Source: Pseudomonadota bacterium (lineage in GTDB: Bacteria > Desulfobacterota > Binatia > Binatales > Binataceae). From it: DNA of 64,000 bases. Of this stretch, positions 55,467 to 63,482 are shown in pieces (the stretch's first letter is position 1; each line of letters opens with the position of its first letter). The translations under genes and the position numbers were made by a program. The notes under the pieces were generated by a model. That model was not told where the DNA came from. It saw only the letters and a list, made by a program, of their open reading frames with translations, and did no database searches. Location of the stretch: the NCBI GenBank assembly GCA_021323675.1, contig JAJPKP010000034.1, positions 1-64,000 of the forward strand, read 5' to 3'.

Positions 55467-56084
55467 ATGCGGTTATTCGACAGGCTGTTCGGACTTTTTC
55501 TCGACTGGAGCATGCGGTCGCGGATCATCGCCCGCGAGCGGCCCACAGCTCTCAAGGATGCATACGGGCAGGTATTGGAGCTCGGCTTCGGAACCGGCCT
55601 CAACCTTCCCTATTATCCGTCCGCTGTCACCGCGCTTACGGTGGTTGACCCTGAGGATTTGCTGCCCGACCGCATCGAAAAACGCATCGCCGCAGCCCGC
55701 TTTCCGGTCAGACGCATAAAGCTTGGCGCCGAACGTCTGCCGCTCGATGACAACACGTTCGATTGCGCGGTCAGCACCTTCACGCTCTGCACGATTCCGG
55801 ATGCGCTGGCGGCGCTTCGCGAAGTGCGCCGAGTGCTGAAGCCCCGGGGATCGTTCCTGTTCCTGGAGCACGGCCTGAGCGACGAGCCTTCGGTCGCAAA
55901 ATGGCAGCATCGCCTGAACCCGGTTCAGAACGTGATCGCGCGCGGATGCAACCTCGACCGCAAGATCGACTTCCTGATCGCTTCGGCCGGGCTGGAAATT
56001 ATCCGGCTCGACCGCTTCGTGGCGGCGGGCGCGCCGCGCATCCTCTCAGCGCTCTATCGCGGAGCCGCCGTCGCCGCCAAGTAG
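55467..56084 (+). CDS. Class I SAM-dependent methyltransferase
   Basis: A 205-residue methyltransferase. Motif I is VLELGFGTGLNLPYYP, and the later motif FDCAVSTFTLCTIPDAL with VLKPRGSFLFLEHG is typical of the UbiE/METTL7-like families. It lacks a signal peptide. The substrate is unknown. It follows the HAD gene by 42 bases, so the two may be co-transcribed. It ends 17 bases from the convergent EthD-like gene. Confidence 0.9.
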   Translation: MRLFDRLFGLFLDWSMRSRIIARERPTALKDAYGQVLELGFGTGLNLPYYPSAVTALTVVDPEDLLPDRIEKRIAAARFPVRRIKLGAERLPLDDNTFDCAVSTFTLCTIPDALAALREVRRVLKPRGSFLFLEHGLSDEPSVAKWQHRLNPVQNVIARGCNLDRKIDFLIASAGLEIIRLDRFVAAGAPRILSALYRGAAVAAK

Positions 56085-56100
56085 GCTTTCCTGGCGCGCG

Positions 56101-56478
56101 TTATTTCGTGTAGTCGAAGATTTCGTGCTCTTCGGTGAGAAAGATCGATGAGCGCGCGAAGTCGATGAACTTGGACTCGTCTTCGAGCAATGTGCGCGCG
56201 GCCTTTTCGCGCTCGGTTCGGTCTCCGCCCGAATTGAAGTCCTCGAGCGAATCCCACCAGACTTCGGTGATCCCGTCCCAGGTCTCCGTCATCCCACGCG
56301 TGCCGCGAATCTGCCGCCCCGCATCCTCGAATACGGTGTGGCTCTGCACATACCTTTTCGCCTTCATCGCTTTGGCAAACGATCGCACGAGCGGACCGTG
56401 CTGCTTCAGCCAGTACTCGTGAAAATCCTTTTCGGAAACGTCCTGGCGCTTTCGTATAACGTACACAAGCTTGATCAT
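56101..56478 (-). CDS. EthD-like dimeric alpha-beta barrel protein
   Basis: A 125-residue product with KLVYVIRKRQDVSEKDFHEYW and LKQHGPLVRSFAKAM, the opening of EthD/ABM-type ferredoxin-like barrels. Such small proteins act as oxygenase, cyclase or decarboxylase partners. ATG 56478 is preceded by GAGGTGAGG; the longer frame to 56625 has no family content. A gap of 143 bases separates it from motB. Confidence 0.8.
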   Translation of the reverse strand: MIKLVYVIRKRQDVSEKDFHEYWLKQHGPLVRSFAKAMKAKRYVQSHTVFEDAGRQIRGTRGMTETWDGITEVWWDSLEDFNSGGDRTEREKAARTLLEDESKFIDFARSSIFLTEEHEIFDYTK

Positions 56479-56621
56479 CGCCTCACCTCGCGGGAACTCG
56501 CTCGGCATTGACGTAACGCATCCGGCCGAATTCATCAAACTCGGGCGGCCTTCAGCCGATGCGGCGGCCGGGAAAGGCGGATAGGCGAGGCGGCGGTTGC
56601 GCGCGAATGCGGCCCGCTCGG

Positions 56622-57386
56622 TCAACCGGTTTCTTTCGAGCGGCGCGGCTCGTTTCGAACCGAAACCGGCCTGATGATGATATCCACGCGGCGGTTCAGT
56701 GCGCGGCCTGATTCGGTATCGTTGCTCGCCACGGGACGATAGGGTCCATAGCCGGCGAGCGACAGTTGGCGCGCATCGAGCGCGGGCGCCTTGGCCAGCA
56801 GATAGCGCAGCACGTTGCCCGCCCGGGCCGCCGAGAGATCCCAGTTGTCTTTGAAGCGCGCGCTCCGGATCGGCACGGAGTCGGTGAATCCCTCCACGCG
56901 CATCGGGTTGCGAACCGACCCGAGCCGCACGCAGATACGATCAAGAATCGCGATTTGCTCCGGCCGGATCGAATCCTCGCCGCTGTTGAAGAAACGCGCC
57001 GCCGCCAGTGAAATAACCAGGCCCTCGCCGGTAAGCTTCAGCGAGACCCCGGAGTTGGAAAAGCCTTGCAGGGAACCGTTGATGTCCTCTTTGAGCGCCA
57101 CGAGCTCCGAATAGTCGTTGCGGGAATCGGCCGCCGCGCGCCTGTCACCGTCTATCGCGGCAAGCTCGGCGCTCTCCACGGATTGCGCCCCGATCGATTG
57201 CGCCACCGAAGTGTAGCCGACCTTGAGCGAGTTTCCGCCCTTGCGCGCGTCGGCGCTGGCAAGCGCAAACAGCAGAACAAACAACGCGAACAGGGTGGTG
57301 ACGAAGTCGGCGTAAGAAACGATCCAGCGTTCCCTGGAACTCCCTTCGCCGTCTGATTCCTCTTCGTCCTCGAAAAAATTCACCAT
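56622..57386 (-). CDS. motB: Flagellar motor stator protein MotB
   Basis: MotB is the peptidoglycan-binding half of the stator that powers the flagellum. The 254-residue product has the N-terminal membrane helix with the ion-binding Asp (VSYADFVTTLFALFVLL), and a C-terminal OmpA-like domain with VEGFTDSVPIRSARFKDNWDLSAARAGNVLRYL (in part EGFTDSVPIRSARFK and NWDLSAARAG) and SLAGYGPYRPVASN. It starts four bases after the motA stop. Whether protons or sodium drive it is not clear from the sequence. Confidence 0.95.
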   Translation of the reverse strand: MVNFFEDEEESDGEGSSRERWIVSYADFVTTLFALFVLLFALASADARKGGNSLKVGYTSVAQSIGAQSVESAELAAIDGDRRAAADSRNDYSELVALKEDINGSLQGFSNSGVSLKLTGEGLVISLAAARFFNSGEDSIRPEQIAILDRICVRLGSVRNPMRVEGFTDSVPIRSARFKDNWDLSAARAGNVLRYLLAKAPALDARQLSLAGYGPYRPVASNDTESGRALNRRVDIIIRPVSVRNEPRRSKETG

Positions 57387-57390
57387 GACT

Positions 57391-58239
57391 TCACGCCGCC
57401 TGGTTCAGTTGGCGCAGCCGCGCTCCTCCCTGCCCGATATCCGAACTCGAAAACATCTGGCGAACCGCGGCACCGCCGGCGTTGTTGCGAATCGCGCGCA
57501 AGCCCATGATTGCGATTCGGTCGAGCTGGCGCTCGGTGCGGGCGCGGGTGCGGATTTTCTTGGCGATCGGCAGCGCGATCAGATTGGCCGCGCCGACTCC
57601 ATAGACCGTAGCCACGAATGCGGTCGCGATCCCGATCCCGACCGTGCTCGGATCGCTCATCGTGTGCATCGTATGCACCAGGCCCATCACCGCTCCCAGG
57701 ATGCCGAAGGTCGGCAGATAGCCGCCGGCCGCTTCAAACACCTCCGCGCCGGCGTTGTTGCGCTCCGCGCGATCATGGATCATCCGCTCGATCGCGGCGC
57801 TCATGCTCTCGTCGTCGGTGTTGTTCGCGACCAGCTTCAAGCCCTTGGCGAGAGTCGGATACGTCTCGCTCTTGATCATTTCATCCAGCGCCACGGCTCC
57901 TTTGGTCTTGTACTCAGTCGCGTACTGGACGAGGCGATCAATCAGGTCGAACTGATGAGGGTTGCTTTCGCTGAAGATTTTGCCGAGGTCCTGGACGGCC
58001 GCCAGCAGATAGAAGGGAGAAAATGAAACCAGGCACGCGGCGATGGTCGATCCGAACACGATGAACATCGCGCTGAGCTGAAGCAGATTGCGCAGGTTGT
58101 CGCCTTCGAGCCACAGGCCCAGCAGGATGCATCCCGGCGCGACCAGGAAGCCGGTAAAGCTCGCAAGGTCGATGGTTCGTCCGGATGCCGCGGTCGAGCC
58201 GCGGCTGCCGCCGTTTCCAGTGGTACTTCCATCAGCCAT
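57391..58239 (-). CDS. motA: Flagellar motor stator protein MotA
   Basis: MotA is the four-helix membrane partner of MotB. The 282-residue product has helices near residues 30-48, 55-78, 175-200 and 208-228. The conserved region EAAGGYLPTFGILGAVMGLVH contains the functional proline, and the cytoplasmic loop has charged residues that contact FliG. It lies six bases after fliN and four before motB, so it belongs to a fliM-fliN-motA-motB operon. Confidence 0.93.
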   Translation of the reverse strand: MADGSTTGNGGSRGSTAASGRTIDLASFTGFLVAPGCILLGLWLEGDNLRNLLQLSAMFIVFGSTIAACLVSFSPFYLLAAVQDLGKIFSESNPHQFDLIDRLVQYATEYKTKGAVALDEMIKSETYPTLAKGLKLVANNTDDESMSAAIERMIHDRAERNNAGAEVFEAAGGYLPTFGILGAVMGLVHTMHTMSDPSTVGIGIATAFVATVYGVGAANLIALPIAKKIRTRARTERQLDRIAIMGLRAIRNNAGGAAVRQMFSSSDIGQGGARLRQLNQAA

Positions 58240-58245
58240 CGCTTA

Positions 58246-58569
58246 TCACGATTCCGCCGGCTTGCCGTTCACGACCTCGGAAATCCGGATGCAGACCTGG
58301 TCCTGGATAAGCATCGGCTCGCCCCGCGCGAACAGAGTTCCGTTCACATAGATATCGAGCGGCTCGCCGGCGCGGCGGTCCAGCCTGAGCAATCCGCCTT
58401 CGGTGAGCTGCCTGCGGACCGCGTTGAGCTTCAGGCTGATTCGCCCGATCTCCACGGTCAGCGTGACCGGGACCTCGCCAAGCGGTCCTTCGAGCGCCTG
58501 CGCCAGGATGTGGGCGGTTCCGTTACGATGATTTGACTTCGCCGGGTTCGGAGGAACTTCCTGAGCCAT
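58246..58569 (-). CDS. fliN: Flagellar switch protein FliN
   Basis: FliN is the SpoA-domain protein at the base of the flagellar C-ring. The 107-residue product has the core VPVTLTVEIGRISLKLNAV and LLRLDRRAGEPLDIYVNGT with FARGEPMLIQDQVCIRI. ATG 58569 is preceded by GGGAGG and lies inside the 3' end of fliM, giving a 47-bp overlap. The longer frame to 58581 is unnecessary. Confidence 0.9.
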   Translation of the reverse strand: MAQEVPPNPAKSNHRNGTAHILAQALEGPLGEVPVTLTVEIGRISLKLNAVRRQLTEGGLLRLDRRAGEPLDIYVNGTLFARGEPMLIQDQVCIRISEVVNGKPAES

Positions 58570-59461
58570 TTGACCTCCCAATCAGAATGCGTCGCCATCC
58601 GTGATCGTCCACGACCAATCCCTGCCCGAGCACCACGCCTTCCGCGCAAAGCTTGGCCGTCAGCAACAATTTGGCCTCTGGTGCGATTTGAATCCCGAGC
58701 GGCACGACCGCGCCGGGTCTGAGTCTTCCGATCGCGCCGATACCCATGTCGAGCCGCGCGCATATTGCGCTGAGCTCGACCTCGACCTCGCCGAGCCGTT
58801 CCAGCACGGCGTCCTGCGCTGCGGCGCGAGGCGGATCGACATCCTCCGCCACCTTCAGGCGTGATCGCGCCGCGACCAGAGGCGCCAGCGGCAGCATCAA
58901 TATAATCGCGCCGGACCGTCCGCCTGTCTCAACCAGCGCGCGCAACACCAGCGCGCGATCCTCCGTGAAGACGGGACTCTTCATCTGCGGATCGTTTACA
59001 AACGCGGGCAAGGCCACCGCATTGCCGAGCAAAGCGCCGAAAACGGATTGCATCGTCGCCGACACCACCTTGCCAAGCGACCCCGACAAAGTTGCCAGCT
59101 CGAGGCTCGTCGGCGGCTGTCCGTCGGTCCAGCCGCCGTTGGCGCCGAAAATTCTGTCGAAGAACTCAACCGAAGTGGCGCGATCCAGAAGGATTGTGGC
59201 GATGGCGCGCTCGAAACGGACGCTGAGCCCGAGTCCGTAAGCGAACTTCTCAAGCGTGGGTTCTACGGTTTCGATTTCCGCGAACAGCGATCGGACGCTG
59301 AGCGGCACGCCCCATCCATTCAACGTACTTGCAAGCTGTTCGAAGAATTGAGCGCCGATTGCGCGCAGCCGCATCAGCTCCTCGCGATCGAGCGCGAAAG
59401 CTTCGCAGAAGGCCGCGAGTCCCGAGCGTATATCGGCCGGCGCTGTTCCGATCGACTCCAC
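58523..59461 (-). CDS. fliM: Divergent flagellar switch protein FliM
   Basis: The 312-residue product has a FliM/CheC-like middle (residues about 50-200: LFAEIETVEPTLEKFAYG, LSGSLGKVVSATMQ) and a C-terminal SpoA-type segment CARLDMGIGAIGRLRPGAVVP. The fit to FliM rests on the C-ring neighbourhood and the SpoA end; many residues differ from textbook FliM. I do not see the N-terminal EIDALL-type CheY-binding motif. The start is GTG 59461. The 3' end overlaps fliN by 47 bp. Confidence 0.75.
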   Translation of the reverse strand: MESIGTAPADIRSGLAAFCEAFALDREELMRLRAIGAQFFEQLASTLNGWGVPLSVRSLFAEIETVEPTLEKFAYGLGLSVRFERAIATILLDRATSVEFFDRIFGANGGWTDGQPPTSLELATLSGSLGKVVSATMQSVFGALLGNAVALPAFVNDPQMKSPVFTEDRALVLRALVETGGRSGAIILMLPLAPLVAARSRLKVAEDVDPPRAAAQDAVLERLGEVEVELSAICARLDMGIGAIGRLRPGAVVPLGIQIAPEAKLLLTAKLCAEGVVLGQGLVVDDHGWRRILIGRSNGSGSSSEPGEVKSS

Positions 59462-59637
59462 CCCTTTAAGCGCCCCTTGAGAATTAAATACCGCTTTCCG
59501 GATCTTCTTTCAAATCAGAGTCGTCCTTCTTCGCTCCATTGCGATGCCTGAAAAGCCCCTTAATGAAACAAACAGCGTCCTCGGTTCGAGTGTAGGTGTA
59601 GTGACCAAGCCTTTGCGGGGCTTAAGGAGGACACCTT

Positions 59638-60867
59638 ATGCTGAGTTTAATCACCAACATTGCGTCAGAGGTCGCCAGCAACGCCCTCGCGCAGAACCAG
59701 CTCGCGGAGAACCTGTCGATTCAACAGCTCTCCTCGGGCAAACGTATCGTTCAGGCGTCGATCGACCCTGCGGGCCTCGCCGTCGCGCTCGAAATGAGCG
59801 GACTGCTCGGCGGCCTCAATCAGGCCTCGATCAACTCGCAGAACGCCAACGGGATGCTGCAAACGGCGGACGGCGCGCTGGCCAACGTCGGCAACGCGCT
59901 GACCACGATGCAGCAACTGGCCAACGAAGCCGCTGACGGCACCATCAACGATACCCAGCGGCAGGCCCTGGACGGCCAGTTCCAGGCCTTGTTCAACCAG
60001 ATCAACAACATCGCAAACTCCACGCAGTTCAACGGCAACAAACTGCTGCAGGGCGGCAACGTCACCTTTCAGGTCGGAGCCACCGACAGCGCCAACGACC
60101 AGCTTCAGGTGACGCTGCCCACGATTTCGGCTGGCGCGCTGCTCGGGGTCTCGCTGCCGACGTCGGGAACGACGCTGGCCTCGTCGGGCGCCAGCAAAAA
60201 CGTCGCGATCACCGTTCCTTCGAGCAACAACACCGTCACTCTGGGTGCGGCCGCGGCCAGCAGCGGCGGCGCGGCCAACACCGCCGCCGCGACCGCGACG
60301 AACGGCCAGCTTAGCGCCGCCGCTCCCGCATGGGTCCAGATCTCGGTGGTGCAGGGGGGCAGCCTCGGCAGCGCCAGTGGAATCCAGGTGGTGGTGAAAG
60401 ACTCGAACGGCAACACCTCGGGCGCGGTTCCCATCACCGTTAGCGGAGCCAATCTCGCGCTGACCAACGTTGATGGGCTGGGCTTTGACCTTGCGCTGGG
60501 CTCGAGCGGCGATACCTACAACACCGGCGACACCATCACGCTGGCCTTTGGAAGCCCCGGCGGCTACTCGACGATCGCCAACCAGGTTGCGGCGCAAAGC
60601 GTAATCACGCAGACCAATACCGCCCTGTCGACCCTGGCGACCTATCGCGGCCAGGTCGGAGCGAGCGAGCAGCAGCTTTCGACCATTTCGTCGAATCTGT
60701 CTTCGGAAACCCAGAACCTGAGCGCCGCGCTGTCGTCAATCCAGGATGCGAACATCGCTCAGACTTACGCATCCTTCACGCAGCAGGTGGTTCTGAGCCA
60801 GGCATCGGTCGCGGTGCTCAAGCAGGCCGATTCGATTCCCCAGCAGCTTGCGACGCTTTTCCAATAA
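59638..60867 (+). CDS. fliC: Flagellin
   Basis: The filament protein. The 409-residue product has the conserved N-terminal domain (MLSLITNIASEVASNALAQ, then LSSGKRIVQASIDPAGLAVA and ANVGNALTTMQQLANEAADG) and the C-terminal domain (QTNTALSTLATYRGQVGASEQ in part, ANIAQTYASFTQQVVLSQASV). The middle about residues 175-310 is a variable exposed region rich in Ala, Gly, Ser and Thr, ending in an NTGDT turn. AAGGAGG precedes ATG 59638. It is transcribed with fliD and fliS or through a hairpin between them. Confidence 0.93.
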   Translation: MLSLITNIASEVASNALAQNQLAENLSIQQLSSGKRIVQASIDPAGLAVALEMSGLLGGLNQASINSQNANGMLQTADGALANVGNALTTMQQLANEAADGTINDTQRQALDGQFQALFNQINNIANSTQFNGNKLLQGGNVTFQVGATDSANDQLQVTLPTISAGALLGVSLPTSGTTLASSGASKNVAITVPSSNNTVTLGAAAASSGGAANTAAATATNGQLSAAAPAWVQISVVQGGSLGSASGIQVVVKDSNGNTSGAVPITVSGANLALTNVDGLGFDLALGSSGDTYNTGDTITLAFGSPGGYSTIANQVAAQSVITQTNTALSTLATYRGQVGASEQQLSTISSNLSSETQNLSAALSSIQDANIAQTYASFTQQVVLSQASVAVLKQADSIPQQLATLFQ

Positions 60868-60898
60868 CCGGCATCTCGCGCGGGCAAGCTGACCAACA

Positions 60899-60932
60899 CC
60901 GCGTGGATGCGCTCAATGGCGCATCCACGCGG
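60899..60932. terminator. Hairpin between flagellin and cap genes
   Basis: A perfect 14-bp inverted repeat (60899-60912 with 60919-60932) has a 6-nt loop and no following T tract. It lies 31 bases after the flagellin stop and 21 before the cap gene. It may act as an attenuator or RNA stabiliser, leaving more flagellin message than cap message. Confidence 0.7.
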
Positions 60933-60953
60933 CATCCTCAAGGGTAAAAGCCG

Positions 60954-62627
60954 ATGGCAAGCACGACTTCGCCGATCAGTATCAATATTCCGAACTCTTC
61001 CGGGGTCGATTTCAATTCGATCATTCAGTCGATTCTCGCGCAGGCGAGCGTGCCGATTTCCGCAATCAACCAGGAGATCTCCAGCGACCAGGCGTCGATC
61101 AGCGCGCTCGGCACCATTGGCGGCGCGCTTAGCCAGCTCCAGTCGGCGCTCACGCCCTTTCAGAATTCCGCCACTCAGCCCTCTCTCACCGCCAGCGTGC
61201 AGAGTGGAGCGCCGTTTACGGCATCGGTGACCGGATCGCCGGTGGCAGGCAATTACACCGTCACCGTGACGCAACTCGCCCAGGCGCAGATAACCGCGTC
61301 GCAGGGATACGCCTCGACCAGCGACACCGTCGGCACCGGGACTATCACACTCACGATCGACGGAGTCGCCCATCCGATCACGATAGACTCGGGCAACGAC
61401 ACGCTCTCCGGAGTCGCCAATGCGATCAACAGCGCTAACCTCGGAGTATCGGCGCAGGTGGTCAATACGGGCTTGCCGGGTGCGCCATATCGGCTCGAGT
61501 TGCTCGCCAACCAGACCGGAGTTGCCAACGGCTTTCAGGTCTCGAGCAGCCTGTCCGGAGGAACCGCGCTTGACTTTGCCTCCCCCACCATTGGTCCCGT
61601 CGACTACAGCTCGATTACCGGCACGGCCAATGGTCCATCGAACGGTCCGACGCTCAGCGGAACCTATAGCGGCGCCACGAGCCAGGGATTTCACTTCACG
61701 GTCGCGCAAGGAGGTGTGGTTGGGACCGATCCAATCACGATTGATTGGTCAAACGACAGCGGCCAAAACGGGGTGATCACCCTGCCGTCGAACTATGCCG
61801 GCGGCACTCCGCTCACCGTCGCGGACGGGCTTCAACTCTCATTCGCGAGCATCGGCGGCTCGCTTAACACCGGCGACACCTTCGATGCCGGAGTCTTCGT
61901 TCCATCGGTCCAGTCCGCGCAGAATGCGCAGGTGCAGGCGGGCAGCCAGATCGTGTCGTCGGCGACAAACGAGGTCGACGGAGCGATACCGGGCGTGAGC
62001 CTCGATCTGACCGGAACCGGGGGTCCATACTCCGTGCAAATCGCCGAGAATTCGCTGAGTGAGAGCTCGGCGCTGAACAGCTTCATCAACGCCTTTAATC
62101 AGGCGGTAAGCGTCATCCAGCAATACACCCAGGGACAGCCGGGTCAAAGTTTGCCCGCTCTGAATGCCGACGGCGCTCTGCGAACGCTGGAAAATACCCT
62201 GACCAGCGCACTCGGCGGTATCAATCTCTCAAAGCTGGGCATCACGATCGACGGCAACCAGGCCACCGGAAACAACGGTCAATTGACTTACGACAGCGTC
62301 AATTTCATCGCTTCGCTGCAATCTGACCCGACGGGAACGCATGCGGCGATGGCGCAGTTGTACACGGCGCTGAATTCGATCGTAAGCGACGCGCTCGATC
62401 CCAGCAGCGGCGTGATCGCAAGCGAAACCAATTCCTACCAGCAGCAGGTAAGCCAGTTGAACACGCGCTCTACCGACCTCCAGCAGCAGCTACAGCAGAC
62501 GCAAAACCAGCTCGAAACCGAGTTCGCCAACCTTCAAGCCCTTATTCAACAGTACAACACGTTGAGCACCCTGCTGACCACGCAGTCGAACAACAACAGC
62601 AACGGTTCCTCGAATAGCAACGGATAA
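60954..62627 (+). CDS. fliD: Flagellar cap protein FliD
   Basis: FliD caps the filament and guides flagellin polymerisation. The 557-residue product has the N-terminal helix region GVDFNSIIQSILAQASVPIS, a Ser/Thr-rich domain with ITIDSGNDTLSGVANAINSA, further domains, and a C-terminal coiled-coil (LQQQLQQTQNQLETEFANLQ) with the NTLSTLL end. One internal domain contains an NTGDT turn also present in flagellin. The start ATG 60954 follows AGGGTAAAAG. Confidence 0.92.
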   Translation: MASTTSPISINIPNSSGVDFNSIIQSILAQASVPISAINQEISSDQASISALGTIGGALSQLQSALTPFQNSATQPSLTASVQSGAPFTASVTGSPVAGNYTVTVTQLAQAQITASQGYASTSDTVGTGTITLTIDGVAHPITIDSGNDTLSGVANAINSANLGVSAQVVNTGLPGAPYRLELLANQTGVANGFQVSSSLSGGTALDFASPTIGPVDYSSITGTANGPSNGPTLSGTYSGATSQGFHFTVAQGGVVGTDPITIDWSNDSGQNGVITLPSNYAGGTPLTVADGLQLSFASIGGSLNTGDTFDAGVFVPSVQSAQNAQVQAGSQIVSSATNEVDGAIPGVSLDLTGTGGPYSVQIAENSLSESSALNSFINAFNQAVSVIQQYTQGQPGQSLPALNADGALRTLENTLTSALGGINLSKLGITIDGNQATGNNGQLTYDSVNFIASLQSDPTGTHAAMAQLYTALNSIVSDALDPSSGVIASETNSYQQQVSQLNTRSTDLQQQLQQTQNQLETEFANLQALIQQYNTLSTLLTTQSNNNSNGSSNSNG

Positions 62628-62652
62628 AGCCGCTTGAGAACGGAGGATGCGC

Positions 62653-63054
62653 ATGAATTCGGCTCTGAAAGCCTATCAGCTTCAGGAAGCGGCGGCCGCA
62701 ACCTCGGAACGCGCCTTCGCCGATCTTTATCACCGGATCAGGAACTGGACGGAAAGCGCCGCGGTCTTTTATGAGATGGACCTTCGGCAGCAGGGCGACC
62801 TGCTGATGGACAAAAGCATCGCGGCCCTTTTCGCGATGGAACTCGTGATCGCCAAAGGCGAGTCGGCGCCGGCACCCTCCGACCGCGAGATCGCCTCCCG
62901 CTGCCGCATCCTGACCCGCGCGGTGCTCGAACAATGCAATCGCGCGCGCAACTCGGCAAGCCTCGAAGACTTTGCCGGGATGAGCGCGCGACTCGACGAC
63001 CTGAGCCAGATTTTCCTCGCGATGGACGAGGTCAACCTGGCCGGGTGCCGGTAA
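62653..63054 (+). CDS. fliS: FliS-like flagellin export chaperone
   Basis: The 133-residue product is a helical bundle: MNSALKAYQLQEAAAATSER, then ADLYHRIRNWTESAAVFYEMD, DKSIAALFAMELVIAKG and LDDLSQIFLAMDEVNLAG. Similarity to FliS is weak, but it lies immediately after fliD, the normal place for fliS, and fits in length and fold. GGAGG lies before ATG 62653. It converges on the next gene, ending eight bases from it. Confidence 0.65.
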   Translation: MNSALKAYQLQEAAAATSERAFADLYHRIRNWTESAAVFYEMDLRQQGDLLMDKSIAALFAMELVIAKGESAPAPSDREIASRCRILTRAVLEQCNRARNSASLEDFAGMSARLDDLSQIFLAMDEVNLAGCR

Positions 63055-63062
63055 CACCCGGT

Positions 63063-63482
63063 TTAGCGCGGAGGGGGAAGCGGGCGCGCGGGCGGCGGAG
63101 GTGCGCCGCCGGCGGGCGGCGGAGGCCAGTTGCCAGTACCGTTGATGATCAGTGCGGGCATGTTGGCGGGGAGCGGCGGCGGCGGCGAATTTTGGATGGT
63201 CACATCCTGGGCCGGCGGCGGCGAGTTGACAATCGTGGTCGAGCTGGAATTCTGAGTGCTCGTGATTGTCGATGTGGAGCCGTCGCTGCTGATCCACTCG
63301 GCGTCCGCCCGTTCGACCATCACCAACCCGAGCAGGAGCAATACCGCCGCGGCCGTCCCCACCACGATGAGCATCCAGATTACAATTGCTTCGAGATTCA
63401 GCGGCGAGTCCGCGTAGGTGATCGACCGGACCGCCTTGTGTCCTTTGCCGCGCAAGATGAATTGATGACCGCGGCGCATCAT
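63063..63482 (-). CDS. Proline-rich membrane protein coupled to flgL
   Basis: A 139-residue product with a membrane helix near residues 32-52 (AIVIWMLIVVGTAAAVLLLLG in part) and a C-terminal tail rich in proline and glycine (SPPPPLPANMP, WPPPPAGGAPPPPARPLPPP). The stop of flgL overlaps its start (TGA inside ATGATG), so it is translated with flgL. I recognise no family. A flagellar assembly or envelope role is inferred from position only. Confidence 0.65.
   Translation of the reverse strand: MMRRGHQFILRGKGHKAVRSITYADSPLNLEAIVIWMLIVVGTAAAVLLLLGLVMVERADAEWISSDGSTSTITSTQNSSSTTIVNSPPPAQDVTIQNSPPPPLPANMPALIINGTGNWPPPPAGGAPPPPARPLPPPR

Noticed and set aside
59602..59616. Sigma-54-like sequence before flagellin (TGACCAAGCCTTTGC)
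   Set aside because: The invariant GG at -24 is GA, and the implied transcription start would fall inside the ribosome binding site.
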